A stretch of 64,000 nucleotides of DNA from Marinobacter sp. MDS2 (GCF_030718085.1 NZ_JAVAJF010000001.1:868001-932000); one strand, 5' to 3'; numbered from the stretch's first letter, positions 20,289-32,725 are shown. The notes: generated from the sequence alone by a model not told the origin. Program-made: numbers and translations.

Positions 20289-21130
20289 GCGACGATCAGT
20301 CGAGTCGCAGTCAGGGCAACAAGTCCTGGCTGGAGCGTATTTCACAGGCCTTTTCCAGTGGGCCGGAGTCCGTAGAGGACGTACTGGAAATCCTGAGGGA
20401 TGCCGAATCCCAGGAAATCATCGATACCGATTCAATGAGTATCATTGAAGGTGCGATGCAGGTGATTGATATGCGCGTGGAGGAAATCATGATCCCGCGC
20501 TCTCAGATGATCACCGTCAAGGCCTCTCAGGAGCCGAAAGAATTCCTTCCCGATATCATTGCCTCTGCCCACAGCCGCTTTCCGGTGATTGGTGAAAGCC
20601 CGGACGACATTCTCGGTGTATTGCTGGCGAAAGATTTATTGCCGCTGGCCCTCGATGATGGGCTGGACTGGTCTCATATCCGCGAAATCCTCCGACCGCC
20701 GACCTTCGTGCCCGAGAGTAAGCGCCTGAACCAGCTTCTCAAGGAATTCAAAGAGAATCGCAATCACATGGCGATCGTTGTCGATGAGTACGGCGGTACC
20801 GCCGGCCTGATCACCATCGAGGATGTACTCGAGCAGATTGTGGGCGAGATCGAAGACGAGCATGATTTCGACGAAGAAACCCATATCAAGGCCCGAGGTG
20901 ATGGCACCTATGCGGTAAAAGCTGTTACACCGATTGATGATTTCAACGAATTCTTCGAAACCGGCATGGACGAAGAAGAGTTCGACACCATCGGTGGATT
21001 GGTTCTGAAAGAGTTTGGCCACCTGCCCAGACGTGGTGAAACGGTTGAATTCGGCGGCTTGCAGTTTACCATTGCCAACGCCGATAACCGTGTCATCCGT
21101 TTGCTGCAGGTAACCCGAAGTGACTCATGA
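20285..21130 (+). CDS. corC: CorC/HlyC-family CBS-domain protein (YbeX)
   Basis: This cytoplasmic member of the CorC/HlyC family has two CBS domains (about residues 65-185, including IMIPRSQM and [20 protein letters not shown]) and a C-terminal transporter-associated CorC_HlyC domain. E. coli YbeX has been connected to magnesium/cobalt efflux and to ribosome metabolism. The 281-residue length is typical and there is no membrane domain. The gene overlaps ybeY by four bases and lnt by eleven, so its expression is tied to theirs. Confidence 0.93.
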   Translation: MSDDQSSRSQGNKSWLERISQAFSSGPESVEDVLEILRDAESQEIIDTDSMSIIEGAMQVIDMRVEEIMIPRSQMITVKASQEPKEFLPDIIASAHSRFPVIGESPDDILGVLLAKDLLPLALDDGLDWSHIREILRPPTFVPESKRLNQLLKEFKENRNHMAIVVDEYGGTAGLITIEDVLEQIVGEIEDEHDFDEETHIKARGDGTYAVKAVTPIDDFNEFFETGMDEEEFDTIGGLVLKEFGHLPRRGETVEFGGLQFTIANADNRVIRLLQVTRSDS

Positions 21131-22667
21131 GCCAACCCTAAGCCACCCGTTAAACCTCAAGTTTACAGCCAACCCCTGGTTCAGCGCGGCGATCCTCCTG
21201 ATCGCCGGCGCTGTGCAAACGCTGACGTTCTCGCCGTTCCACCTTTGGTGGCTTGGCCCCCTGTCCGCGTTTCTGATTCTTCTGGTAGCGCTGCACCAAC
21301 CTGCTGAAAAACTGTTTCGCGCCGGCTGGCTGGTGGGGCTGGGCTTGTTTGGTTCTGGCGCCAGCTGGATCTACATCAGCATCAGCGAGCACGGTAACAC
21401 ACCCATTCCGGTCGCCATCATTTTGATGGTTCTGTTCGTGGCGGGCCTTGCCTTGTTCCACGGGCTGGCATTCTGGTTCTGGGGCAAGCTGGCAAAGCAG
21501 AACCTGATTCGCCGACTAATCCTGTTCCCCGCTATCTGGGTGTTGGGCGACTGGTTGCGGGGCTGGCTGCTTACCGGTTTTCCCTGGCTTTATCTGGGCA
21601 CCGCTCACACCGACGGCCCACTTGCTGGCCTGGCGCCGGTGACCGGCGTTCACGGCATTACCTTCTGGGTGACCACCACTGCCGCTGCAGCCTATGCATT
21701 CTGGTGGCTGCTACGTGCGGGTCGCACCAAAGCGGCTGTCGCAACAATCATGATTGCTCTGTTGCCGTGGAGTATGGCCCCCGCATTGAACAAAATCGAC
21801 TGGACCGACATCAGCGGTGAGCCAATTAGCTTTGTCACTATGCAAGGCAACATCCCCCAACAGATAAAATGGGACCCGGACTTCCTGCGTGACCAGATCG
21901 TCACCTATCTGGGAATGACTGAGGAACACTGGCAGGCAGACATCATCCTGTGGCCAGAAACAGCGATTCCCATTCCTCAAGACCAGGCCGGCCCCATCTT
22001 CGCCCACATTCAGGAACGTCTGGGCGAAAACAGCACACTGATCACTGGTATTCCCTGGTATGGCTACAGCGAAAAGAAAGCAGGCAATACCTTCCACAAC
22101 AGCATTATGGCGCTGGGCAACGGCGACGGCATTTATCACAAACAGAAACTGGTGCCTTTTGGCGAATACGTTCCACTGGAAGGCCTGCTCAGAGGTCTGA
22201 TCGGATTTTTCGATCTTCCCATGAGTAGCTTTTCGCCCGGCCCCGGCAACCAGTCGCCATTACAGGCCAATGGCACTAACGTGATGCCGTACATTTGCTA
22301 TGAGGTGGCTTACCCGGATTTCGTGGCCTTCAACGCTCGCAACTCCGGGTTGTTGCTGACCATCAGCAACGACGGCTGGTTTGGTGACTCCATCGGCCCT
22401 CTGCAGCACCTGCAGTTAGCGCGGATGCGCGCACTGGAAACAGGCCGCTACATGTTGCGGGGCACCAACAACGGGGTGACCACCATCATTAACGATAAAG
22501 GCCAAATGACGGAACGGGTGCCCCAGTTCAAACGCACGGTTCTGACCGGTGAAGTGTTCACCGCAAGCGGCAGCACGCCCTACATGCAAACCGGCTCATG
22601 GCCGGTGCTGACACTGGCTTTGATCCTCATCGTCTTCGTGCGTGAACGCGTGATACCGAAGCGCTGA
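21120..22667 (+). CDS. lnt: Apolipoprotein N-acyltransferase
   Basis: Lnt adds the third acyl chain to the N-terminal cysteine of outer-membrane lipoproteins. The 515-residue protein has about six hydrophobic membrane segments in its first 220 residues, followed by a periplasmic nitrilase-like domain. The Glu-Lys-Cys triad is visible in WPETAIP, KLVPFGEYVP and ICYEVAYPD. The only workable start is GTG at 21120, inside corC, because the ATG at 21127 is in another frame that stops at once. It ends the phoH-ybeY-corC-lnt cluster, three bases from a convergent gene. Confidence 0.95.
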   Translation: MTHEPTLSHPLNLKFTANPWFSAAILLIAGAVQTLTFSPFHLWWLGPLSAFLILLVALHQPAEKLFRAGWLVGLGLFGSGASWIYISISEHGNTPIPVAIILMVLFVAGLALFHGLAFWFWGKLAKQNLIRRLILFPAIWVLGDWLRGWLLTGFPWLYLGTAHTDGPLAGLAPVTGVHGITFWVTTTAAAAYAFWWLLRAGRTKAAVATIMIALLPWSMAPALNKIDWTDISGEPISFVTMQGNIPQQIKWDPDFLRDQIVTYLGMTEEHWQADIILWPETAIPIPQDQAGPIFAHIQERLGENSTLITGIPWYGYSEKKAGNTFHNSIMALGNGDGIYHKQKLVPFGEYVPLEGLLRGLIGFFDLPMSSFSPGPGNQSPLQANGTNVMPYICYEVAYPDFVAFNARNSGLLLTISNDGWFGDSIGPLQHLQLARMRALETGRYMLRGTNNGVTTIINDKGQMTERVPQFKRTVLTGEVFTASGSTPYMQTGSWPVLTLALILIVFVRERVIPKR

Positions 22668-22670
22668 TCA

Positions 22671-23225
22671 TCAGTCTTTTTCGGCCTTGTTTGGCCAGCG
22701 ACTTGTTACCCGCTCGAAATAGTGCGAGTCGCAGGCTTCACAGGGCTCAAGGTGGCTGGTTTTAGTCAGGCACAGCATGTGGCTGCAATTCAGGCACCGG
22801 AACATTCCTGCCGTGGCCACCTCACCCGCAATGTACTGCCCCACTTCCTCGTTTTCGAGTTTCTGTTTCAGCGCGAGCGTGTCTACCAGGGTCTGGTCTG
22901 CCACCGACAATAAGCGATCGGTGAGGGTTTGCTCCAGCAATGAGATGTCCAGTTGCAGCCATTCCTTTAAACCTTCCCCGGTTTCTTCGACAAAATGCAT
23001 CAGGTGTTCCAGATCTCGCTTGAGATAGGCACCTAGCAAGTCGGCTTCTTCACGGGTCATTTCTTCCAGTTCGTATTCGAACTCGACGGCTTTTTGAACC
23101 TCTTCCTCCAAGGTCTGCACGGAGGTTTCCTGAAACAGATGCAAACGGGACTGCACACGCTCCAGCATTCTGTCATAGGCCTCAAGAGCCTTACCGGAAA
23201 GATGGTTACGCTCGGGTTCTGTCAT
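22671..23225 (-). CDS. Zinc-ribbon protein of the YbeL (DUF1451) family
   Basis: The first 130 residues of this 184-residue protein are largely helical and acidic. The C-terminus carries a zinc ribbon with two CxxC knuckles (CLNC and CEAC, about residues 144-168). This fits the DUF1451 family of E. coli YbeL, which also lies beside leuS. Its molecular role is not known. It is divergent from leuS and ends three bases from the convergent lnt stop. Confidence 0.85.
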   Translation of the reverse strand: MTEPERNHLSGKALEAYDRMLERVQSRLHLFQETSVQTLEEEVQKAVEFEYELEEMTREEADLLGAYLKRDLEHLMHFVEETGEGLKEWLQLDISLLEQTLTDRLLSVADQTLVDTLALKQKLENEEVGQYIAGEVATAGMFRCLNCSHMLCLTKTSHLEPCEACDSHYFERVTSRWPNKAEKD

Positions 23226-23351
23226 GTTCGACCTCTCATCGGCTGAAAAACTTCAACAATAGGAAGTCTGGCACAAGTCCGACAAATTGGCAGACTACCT
23301 GTTAAGCCGCGGGTGCGTTAGAATGTTCGGCCTTTTCGAACATCATTCTGA

Positions 23352-25964
<2,613 letters not shown>

Positions 25965-25965
25965 T

Positions 25966-26544
25966 ATGAGATGGGTGCCTCTAAGTCTGAAAAACCTTCG
26001 GTTGCCGCTAGTTTCGGCACTGGCCGCCGCCGTTATTTCCGGTTGCGGGTTTCAGCTACGAGGCACCTCGCCGGTGCCAGCGGCTCTACAGCCTCTGGCC
26101 GTTGATTGCCCCAACGCCCTGCCAGCCCGCTTTTGCGAGTCGGTTCGCGAGCAGCTTTCTTTGGGCGGTATTGATCTGCAACCCAAGGACTCAGCGAATT
26201 ACGTACTGACACTTCGGGATTACAGTCAGGATCGTCGGGCCTCGGCCATTACCGCTCAGGCTTCTGCCGCCGAATATATTCTGCGCCACAGCGTAAGCAT
26301 CGAGCTGCTCACGGCCGATAAAATCCCTCTCATTGCCGCAACGGACCTGACCGCCAGCGAAACTTACCGCTACGATGAAACCAACGTACTCGCCAAACAG
26401 CGAGAGGAAGAAGAGCTCCAACAGCAGCTCGGTGACCGCCTCGCCCAGCAGGTTATTTTCCGCTTGGTGCCAATGACCCAAGAGCGGATAGACGCTGCTC
26501 TGGAAGCTCACTCAGCAACGCAAAAGCCCACCGAGTCACCATGA
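25966..26544 (+). CDS. lptE: LPS-assembly lipoprotein LptE
   Basis: LptE is the outer-membrane lipoprotein that plugs and stabilises the LptD barrel for lipopolysaccharide insertion. The 192-residue precursor has a basic, hydrophobic signal peptide ending in the lipobox VISGC (about residues 23-27), followed by GFQLRGTSP, the usual LptE start. The gene lies between leuS and holA, its standard position. Its end overlaps the holA ATG by four bases. Confidence 0.94.
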   Translation: MRWVPLSLKNLRLPLVSALAAAVISGCGFQLRGTSPVPAALQPLAVDCPNALPARFCESVREQLSLGGIDLQPKDSANYVLTLRDYSQDRRASAITAQASAAEYILRHSVSIELLTADKIPLIAATDLTASETYRYDETNVLAKQREEEELQQQLGDRLAQQVIFRLVPMTQERIDAALEAHSATQKPTESP

Positions 26545-27548
26545 AAATCCAGGCCGGCCAACTCCCTCAAACATTAAAAAAGGGTCTTGCACCGGTTTAC
26601 CTAGTCTCGGGCGATGAACCGCTGCTGGTCCAGGAATGCTGCGACCAGATACGCAAAGCAGCCAAAAGCGCCGGTTTTCAGGATCGCCTGACCTACCACG
26701 CTGACCAACAGCTGGACTGGGGTGCCGTGGCAAACGAATGCAATGCCATGTCTTTGTTTGCAGAGAAGCGTCGCATCGAGATTCACCTGCCGACCGGTAA
26801 GCTTGGCGATGGCCGCAAGGTGATGGAGCAGATTCTCCAGTCCCCACCCGAAGACGTTGTTCTGCTTTTGATCAGCGCCAAACTCGACGCCGCCGAAACC
26901 AAGCGCAAATGGTACAAGGATTTACAGGCCAACGGCGTGCATGTTCCGGTTTGGCCCGTGGATTCGGATAAGTTTACAGGCTGGCTGCAACAGCGCGCGA
27001 GCAGCCAGGGCTTGCACATTACCCGCGGGGCACTGGCGATGCTGGCCGAACGTTTGGAAGGCAATTTGCTGGCCGCCAGCCAGGAGCTTGACCGGCTAAC
27101 CCTGCTTTCTGACGGCAAAACCATCGATGAAGAAACCATCGAGATGGCGGTTCAGGACAGCGCCCGATTCAACGGTTTCGAGTTGGTAACGGAATTGCTG
27201 GCCGGCAAAGCCGCTCATGCCGGAAAGATCATCGGTATCCTGCAGCAAGAAGGAGAAAACCCGTTAGGCTTGCTGAGCGTACTGGTTCGCGATCTGCATG
27301 TGATCATTGAACTGAAAACCGCGTTACCGCCCGGCGATAACCCTGCGGGCTTTCTGAAAAAGCGCGGAGTGTTTCAGCCCAAACGGGCCGGCGCCATCCA
27401 ACAGGCCGCTCGACGGTTAAGCCTTGCGCAGCTGCATCGCGCGATTGCTCTGTGCAGCACGACTGACCGGGCCGCCAAGGGATACGGCGATCTGTCGCCG
27501 TGGCACCATCTCCGAGATCTATCTGCTTTGCTTGCGGGTGCCCACTGA
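26541..27548 (+). CDS. holA: DNA polymerase III delta subunit
   Basis: HolA is the clamp-loader subunit that opens the beta sliding clamp. The 335-residue product begins MKIQAGQLPQTLKKGLAPVY and contains LVSGDEPLLVQE, typical of the N-terminal AAA+-like domain. The C-terminal collar-domain pattern also fits. It overlaps lptE by four bases (ATGA) and ends the leuS-lptE-holA cluster. A roughly 270-base non-coding gap follows. Confidence 0.94.
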   Translation: MKIQAGQLPQTLKKGLAPVYLVSGDEPLLVQECCDQIRKAAKSAGFQDRLTYHADQQLDWGAVANECNAMSLFAEKRRIEIHLPTGKLGDGRKVMEQILQSPPEDVVLLLISAKLDAAETKRKWYKDLQANGVHVPVWPVDSDKFTGWLQQRASSQGLHITRGALAMLAERLEGNLLAASQELDRLTLLSDGKTIDEETIEMAVQDSARFNGFELVTELLAGKAAHAGKIIGILQQEGENPLGLLSVLVRDLHVIIELKTALPPGDNPAGFLKKRGVFQPKRAGAIQQAARRLSLAQLHRAIALCSTTDRAAKGYGDLSPWHHLRDLSALLAGAH

Positions 27549-27716
27549 CCGGGTTTTGCCATACACCAAACGTTACGAGCCCACCTGCGTTCGAAACTCA
27601 ATGTTACCCCCGTCCTAACGTGCTGACGACTCGCCAAATGCGTGTAACAAACATACACATTAATCAGGCCAAAGCGGGTTCCAGCACACCACCACTGTGT
27701 CATACTTCACATTAAT

Positions 27717-27756
27717 AAATGATCACACTGTCATAATTTCGGCGACTTGATCATTT
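27717..27756. promoter_or_regulatory. Nine-base inverted repeat upstream of the endonuclease gene
   Basis: AAATGATCA (27717-27725) and TGATCATTT (27748-27756) are perfect reverse complements with 22 bases between them, in the otherwise empty 27549-27817 gap. It could be an operator or a leader hairpin for the gene at 27818. No regulator can be named. Confidence 0.45.
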
Positions 27757-27817
27757 AGCCATCAGCCAGTTTTCCAATTGGCCCAGGCACTCGATGTAGA
27801 TGTGAGGCACATGGACC

Positions 27818-28453
27818 ATGAAAAAAACAATAGCCATACCCACGACACTAGCTGTCGCTCTTTCGGCCAGCGTGGTCATCGCCCAGAACACGCGCTTTAG
27901 TGATCCGGATTCGGTGGTAAAGAATGAGTTTTGGGGCAACCTTTATGCGGATGGCGGCTCGTCTTTTTTCTGTGATGAGCCCTTCAAATCCAAAGGTTTT
28001 GTGATGACCGACGGGCACATTTATCCACTCGCGGATATTCGCTCCGCTTTGGATTGCGGCACTAAATCCCAGTGCCGGCGGGATAATCGCTACCGTCAGA
28101 TTGCGTCGGATTTGCACAATATGGTTCCGGTTCGCAGTCGGGTGGAGCTGAAGCGCCGAACGGCACGCTATGAGAATTTGAGTGCGTCCATCAACAAGGA
28201 TGAGTGCAGCATTCGCACGAACAATCAGTTCTTCGAGCCGCCTGAGCGCATTAAGGGTGATGTAGCTCGTACCATGGCCTACATGGTGGATACTTATGGC
28301 TTGCCGTGGCTCGGTGCGACTCCGGTGTTCCAAAGCTGGAGCAAGCTTGACCCGCCGGATGACAGGGAGCTGACAAGGCATCGCAGAGTTGCAGAGATTC
28401 AGGGTAATGAGAATCCGTTTGTGACCAACCCTGATCTGATTAATCGTCTTTAA
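27818..28453 (+). CDS. Secreted endonuclease I family protein (EndA/NucM-like)
   Basis: Periplasmic or secreted endonuclease I enzymes degrade DNA non-specifically. The 211-residue precursor has a signal peptide (MKKTIAIPTTLAVALSASVV, probable cut after VIA). Family motifs follow: DLHNMVP near residue 98, GDVARTMAYM near 148, and the C-terminal QGNENPFV. The usual EHxxP catalytic motif appears as DGHIYP, so the histidine is kept but the preceding Glu is not. The protein is somewhat short for the family. It stands alone, with an inverted repeat upstream and a palindromic repeat plus terminator downstream. The family is fairly sure, activity is not. Confidence 0.82.
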   Translation: MKKTIAIPTTLAVALSASVVIAQNTRFSDPDSVVKNEFWGNLYADGGSSFFCDEPFKSKGFVMTDGHIYPLADIRSALDCGTKSQCRRDNRYRQIASDLHNMVPVRSRVELKRRTARYENLSASINKDECSIRTNNQFFEPPERIKGDVARTMAYMVDTYGLPWLGATPVFQSWSKLDPPDDRELTRHRRVAEIQGNENPFVTNPDLINRL

Positions 28454-28470
28454 AAGGAACTTTGGTGCTT

Positions 28471-28583
28471 GAGGATGTGCGGGATACAGCTTTCAGAAAC
28501 ACGCTGTGAATACTTCCCTGTACGCTCTGCTCCGCCATCCATGGCTCCGCAAGGTTTCTGAAAGCTGTATCCCGCACATCCTC
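28471..28583 (-). repeat. Family-1 palindromic repeat, copy 9
   Basis: Perfect 30-base arms (28471-28500 and 28554-28583), the longest in the window, enclose a 53-base core. On the minus strand the hairpin loops read CATGGATG and CAGGGAAG. The second is within GTACAGGGAAGT, 11 of 12 against the CsrA selection consensus. It lies 3' of the acyl-CoA dehydrogenase gene in that gene's sense direction, beyond a terminator. Confidence 0.94.
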
Positions 28584-28608
28584 TCCAACTTCTTTATTAG
28601 TACCCACG

Positions 28609-28637
28609 AAAAAGCAGGCCACTTGGGCCTGCTTTTT
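28609..28637. terminator. Bidirectional Rho-independent terminator
   Basis: AAAAAGCAGGCC (28609-28620) pairs with GGCCTGCTTTTT (28626-28637) over a five-base loop. It lies between the convergent endonuclease and acyl-CoA dehydrogenase genes. Confidence 0.92.
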
Positions 28638-28662
28638 CACTTTCTGCACTTACGAAATCGTT

Positions 28663-30453
28663 TTAGATTTCGTTCGCATCCAGCGCCATCATGGCATCGC
28701 TGCCACTACGGATACCTTCAGCCAGTGACACGGCTTTCGGCAGCAGACGCTCGAAGTAGAAGCGTGCTGTTTTCAGCTTACCGGTGTAGAAACCGGAGGT
28801 GTCGCCTTCTGCTTTCGGTGCAGCGGCTTTAACGGCTTTCGCCCACATGTAGGCCAGCGCGGTGTACCCGAACATGTCCAGGTAATCCACTGCCGCAGCG
28901 CCGATGGCGTTGGGGTTTTCACCCGCCTGCTTGATGACGTGCTCGGTGGTGTCCGCCAGTCGCTCCAGTGAAGCCGCCAGCGGCTCAAGGTAGGGGCGCA
29001 AGGCTTCGTCACTGCTGTTTTCTTCGATGAATGCGCTGACGTCTTCTGCGAAGAGTTCGAACAGTTTGCCCTGGCTCGCGACAACTTTACGGCCCATCAG
29101 GTCCATGGCCTGGATACCGTTGGTGCCTTCGTAGATCTGGGTGATACGGCAGTCACGAACTAACTGCTCCTGACCCCACTCGCGGATGAAGCCGTGGCCA
29201 CCGAAGACCTGCTGGCCGATGATGGTGGCTTCCAGTCCACGGTCAGTCAGGAAGGCTTTGGCAACCGGAGTCAGCAAAGCAACCATGCCTTCGGCGTGTT
29301 TGCGCTGCTCGTCGTTGTCGGAGTACTTGGAGATATCCAACCACTTGGCCACGTAGGTAGAGAAAGCACGGCCGCCTTCAACGTAGCTCTTCATGGTCAG
29401 CAGCATGCGACGCACGTCCGGGTGTACCAGAATCGGGTCAGCGGCTTTTTCTGGCTGCTGGGCGCCGGTCGGTGCACGGCTCTGGATACGCTCGTTGGCG
29501 TATTCACGAGCACTTTGCAGGGAAGCTTCAGCAGCACCAATGCCTTGGATACCAACACCCAGACGCTCGTAGTTCATCATGGTGAACATGGCGTTCAGGC
29601 CTTTGTTTTCTTCGCCGACCAACCAGCCTTTGGCGCCATCAAAGTTCATGACGCAGGTTGCAGAACCTTTGATGCCCATTTTCTTTTCGATGGAGCCACA
29701 GCTGAACTGGTTGCGCTCGCCCAGGGAGCCGTCGTCGTTGACCATGAACTTCGGAACCAGGAACAAGGAGATACCCTTCGGACCTTTCGGGGCATCCGGC
29801 AGTTTGGCCAGCACCAGGTGGATGATGTTCTCCGCCATGTCGTGCTCGCCCCAAGTGATGAAGATCTTGGTGCCGGTGATGTTGAAGGAGCCGTCGTCGT
29901 TCGGCTCGGCCTTGGTGCGAATGATACCCAGATCAGTACCCGCGTGCGGCTCGGTCAGATCCATCGCGCCAGACCAAACGCCGGAGTACATGTTCGGCAG
30001 GTACTTTTCTTTCAACTCCTGGCTGCCGTGGGCGTTCAACGCCAGGCAAGCACCAGCAGTCAGCATCGGTGCCAGACCGAAGGCCATGTTGGCGCCCTGC
30101 ATCATTTCTTCAAATTGCGCGACCAGCGTTTTGGGCATGCCCATACCGCCGAATTCCGGGTTACCACCCAGACCGTTCCAACCGCCCTCTACGATGGTTT
30201 GGTAAGCCTCTTTGAAGCCTTCCGGGCTGGTTACTTCACCTTCGTCCCACTTACAGCCTTGCTCGTCGGCTTCGCGGTTCAGAGGAGCAAGAACGCCGCT
30301 GGTGATTTTTCCGGCTTCTTCCAGAATAGCATCGGCCGTTTCCGGATCGACGTTTTCAGCAATTCTTGGCAGTGAGGCCCACAAAGCAGGCGCATCAAAC
30401 ATTTCGTTCAGCACGAAACTCATATCACGAAGGGGGGCTTGATAATCAGCCAT
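28663..30453 (-). CDS. Acyl-CoA dehydrogenase, large FadE/DmdC-like type
   Basis: This FAD enzyme catalyses the first, alpha-beta desaturation step of acyl-CoA beta-oxidation. The 596-residue chain is longer than ordinary acyl-CoA dehydrogenases. It carries the extra N- and C-terminal regions of the class that includes Pseudomonas PA0506 and the dimethylsulfoniopropionate enzyme DmdC. The substrate and FAD motifs (LTEPHAGTDLG, FITWGEHD, FGGHGFIREWG) and the YEGTNGIQ segment near the catalytic base are visible. GGAGAG lies before the ATG. A terminator separates it from its paralogue at 30682-32481, so it is probably transcribed separately. Chain-length preference cannot be read from the sequence. 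Confidence 0.93.
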   Translation of the reverse strand: MADYQAPLRDMSFVLNEMFDAPALWASLPRIAENVDPETADAILEEAGKITSGVLAPLNREADEQGCKWDEGEVTSPEGFKEAYQTIVEGGWNGLGGNPEFGGMGMPKTLVAQFEEMMQGANMAFGLAPMLTAGACLALNAHGSQELKEKYLPNMYSGVWSGAMDLTEPHAGTDLGIIRTKAEPNDDGSFNITGTKIFITWGEHDMAENIIHLVLAKLPDAPKGPKGISLFLVPKFMVNDDGSLGERNQFSCGSIEKKMGIKGSATCVMNFDGAKGWLVGEENKGLNAMFTMMNYERLGVGIQGIGAAEASLQSAREYANERIQSRAPTGAQQPEKAADPILVHPDVRRMLLTMKSYVEGGRAFSTYVAKWLDISKYSDNDEQRKHAEGMVALLTPVAKAFLTDRGLEATIIGQQVFGGHGFIREWGQEQLVRDCRITQIYEGTNGIQAMDLMGRKVVASQGKLFELFAEDVSAFIEENSSDEALRPYLEPLAASLERLADTTEHVIKQAGENPNAIGAAAVDYLDMFGYTALAYMWAKAVKAAAPKAEGDTSGFYTGKLKTARFYFERLLPKAVSLAEGIRSGSDAMMALDANEI

Positions 30454-30614
30454 GTATAACTCTCCAGAAAATCAGTCAGTCTCTTCGGGGGCATGCTTGA
30501 ATAATGGCCCTCTTGGGAAGGCTTCAGCTGCATCCGCCCGATCGGCAATGTGTCCGTATCAAGGTTATTATTCTGTGACGAGTATTCTACCTTAATACCG
30601 GCCTTAAACTCATG

Positions 30615-30652
30615 AAAAAAGCCCGCCTCTTCACAGAGAACGGGCTTTTTTT
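30615..30652. terminator. Rho-independent terminator between the two acyl-CoA dehydrogenases
   Basis: An A-run (30615-30620), GCCCG (30621-30625), a loop, CGGGC (30641-30645) and a T-run form a terminator active in both directions. On the minus strand it ends the upstream dehydrogenase transcript at 30682. Confidence 0.88.
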
Positions 30653-30681
30653 GCACTATCAATCAGATAGCAACCTCAGCC

Positions 30682-32481
30682 TTAAAGGGCGAAGTTTTCT
30701 TCCGGCATATCCAGCAGAGTGTCTGCACCGGCCAGCATGGTTGCAGCGTGAGTCTTGGTACGCGGCAGCATGCGGGTGAAGTAGAAGCGTGCAGTCTGCA
30801 GCTTGGCAGTGTAGAACGCTTCTTCAGTGGTGCCTTCTTCCAGCTTCTCCTGAGCAACCTTGGCCATCTGAGCCCACAGGTACGCAAACACGGCGTAACC
30901 GGAGTACATCAGGTAGTCAACGGAAGCAGAACCCACTTCTTCGCGGTTCTTCATAGCGGCCATGCCCACTTTCATGGTCAGGTCGCCCCACTCTTTGTTG
31001 ATTGCAGCCAGCGGCTCGATGAACTGCTTCAGCTGTTCATTGTCAGCATTTTCTTTGCAGAACACGTGAACCTGCTTGGTGAAGGTTTTCAGAGACTCGC
31101 CCTGAGTCATCAGAACCTTACGGCCCAACAGATCCAGCGCCTGGATGCCGGTAGTACCTTCGTAGATCATGCCGATACGGGCATCACGTACGTTCTGCTC
31201 CATGCCCCACTCGGAGATGAAACCGTGGCCACCGAATACCTGCATACCGAGGTTCGCTGCTTCGTAACCGATTTCGGTCAGGAACGCTTTGGCGATCGGA
31301 GTCAGGAAGCCCAAAGCTTCGTCAGCTGTTTTGCGCTCTTCGTCAGTTTTGCCACGAGCCACCAGATCCGCTTTCTGCGCAGTCAGGTAAATCAGGGCAC
31401 GGGCGCCTTCAGCAACCGCTTTCTGAGTCAGCAGCATGCGACGCACGTCCGGGTGAACGATGATCGGGTCAGCAATGCCTTCCGGGTTCTTAGCGCCACT
31501 CAGTGAACGCATAGCCAGACGGTCTTTGGCGTAAGCCAGTGAGCCCTGGAACGCCAGCTCTGCAGCACCCAGACCCTGGATAGCCGTACCGATACGGGCG
31601 GTGTTCATGAAGGTGAACATGCAGTTCAGACCTTTGTTCTCAGGTCCGATCAACCAGCCTTTGGCACCGTCAAAGTTCATCACGCAGGTCGCGTTGCCGT
31701 GGATACCCATCTTGTGCTCGATGGAACCACAGGAAACGGCGTTACGCTCACCGGCAGAACCGTCTTCATTAGGCAGGCACTTAGGTACGATAAACAGGGA
31801 GATACCCTTGGTACCTTCAGGTGCGCCCGGCAGACGAGCCAGAACGATGTGAACGATGTTCTCGGTCATGTCGTGCTCACCGGCAGAGATAAAGATCTTG
31901 GTGCCGGAGATGCTGTAGGAACCGTCAGCGTTAGGCTCTGCTTTGGTACGCAGGGTACCCAAATCAGAACCACAGTGAGCTTCGGTCAAGCACATGGTGC
32001 CGGTCCACTCGCCGCTGATCATTTTGGTCAGGTAGGTCTGCTTCTGTTCTTCAGTACCGTGCGCTTCCAGGGTGTTGATCGCACCGTGGCTCAGGCCCGG
32101 GTACATACCCCAAGACCAGTTAGCGGTACCGTTCAGCTCGCTCATCACGATGCCGAGTGAATCCGGCAGACCCTGTCCGCCGTAGTTGGCGTCAGCCGCC
32201 AGTGAAGGCCAGCCGCCTTCAACGTACTTTTCGTAAGCTTCCTTGAAACCAGTCGGAGTTTTAACGCCGTCCTCGCTCCAGGTGCAACCTTCACGGTCGC
32301 CTACCGCGTTCAGCGGAGACAGTACCTGTTCAGCAAACTTCGCACCTTCCTGGATGATGGCATCAACCATATCCGGAGTTGCGTCTTCAGCGCCTTCCAA
32401 ATTGGCGTAGTGGGTCTCGCTGTCGAGCAGCTCGTTCATTACAAATTTGATATCACGCAGGGGCGCTTTGTACTCAGGCAT
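30682..32481 (-). CDS. Acyl-CoA dehydrogenase, large FadE/DmdC-like type (paralogue)
   Basis: This 599-residue enzyme is a paralogue of the product of 28663-30453 and shares its layout: [18 protein letters not shown] at the N-terminus, [23 protein letters not shown] and [12 protein letters not shown]. It should catalyse acyl-CoA desaturation in beta-oxidation, passing electrons to ETF. The ATG at 32481 follows GAGGTGG. A GTG nine bases upstream is a weaker alternative. Two tandem sites resembling the fatty-acid-responsive PsrA box lie about 95-120 bases upstream, which suggests induction by long-chain fatty acids (inference). Confidence 0.93.
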   Translation of the reverse strand: MPEYKAPLRDIKFVMNELLDSETHYANLEGAEDATPDMVDAIIQEGAKFAEQVLSPLNAVGDREGCTWSEDGVKTPTGFKEAYEKYVEGGWPSLAADANYGGQGLPDSLGIVMSELNGTANWSWGMYPGLSHGAINTLEAHGTEEQKQTYLTKMISGEWTGTMCLTEAHCGSDLGTLRTKAEPNADGSYSISGTKIFISAGEHDMTENIVHIVLARLPGAPEGTKGISLFIVPKCLPNEDGSAGERNAVSCGSIEHKMGIHGNATCVMNFDGAKGWLIGPENKGLNCMFTFMNTARIGTAIQGLGAAELAFQGSLAYAKDRLAMRSLSGAKNPEGIADPIIVHPDVRRMLLTQKAVAEGARALIYLTAQKADLVARGKTDEERKTADEALGFLTPIAKAFLTEIGYEAANLGMQVFGGHGFISEWGMEQNVRDARIGMIYEGTTGIQALDLLGRKVLMTQGESLKTFTKQVHVFCKENADNEQLKQFIEPLAAINKEWGDLTMKVGMAAMKNREEVGSASVDYLMYSGYAVFAYLWAQMAKVAQEKLEEGTTEEAFYTAKLQTARFYFTRMLPRTKTHAATMLAGADTLLDMPEENFAL

Positions 32482-32575
32482 TGAATCCACCTCAATGTTG
32501 GTTGCAGCTGAAGTTGTTGCAGCTATACCGTGGTTTGCTCAAACACCATGAAGCTCGCGCTTCACAGCCTTAATT

Positions 32576-32601
32576 AAACACTTGTTTGAAACATACGTTT
32601 T
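32576..32601. promoter_or_regulatory. Two tandem PsrA-like boxes
   Basis: The Pseudomonas PsrA consensus is [G/C]AAAC-N2-4-GTTT[G/C]. Here AAAC-ACTT-GTTTG (32576-32588) is immediately followed by GAAAC-ATAC-GTTT (32588-32600). Each departs from the consensus at one outer base only. They are upstream of an acyl-CoA dehydrogenase of the PA0506 type, a known PsrA target in P. aeruginosa. Confidence 0.6.
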
Positions 32602-32725
32602 GGAGCACAGAATTGTCAAGAGAATTGAGTCAATTTTGTCGACCTTTGTGTTCTCAAACGTAACAAATACCGGTCAGAGAACCCGGTATACCTTTCGCGT
32701 TCAGGGATTTATCTTGAGGTAGGGG

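Noticed and set aside
27549..27817. Possible small gene in the gap after holA
   Set aside because: Open frames here are short, lack ribosome-binding sites and have no recognisable content. Only an inverted repeat is supported.
29194..30375. A 393-codon open frame opposite the acyl-CoA dehydrogenase at 28663-30453
   Set aside because: It lies entirely antisense to a well-conserved gene, has unlikely composition (many His, Gln, Val), and no recognisable domain. Long antisense frames are common in genes with this codon usage.
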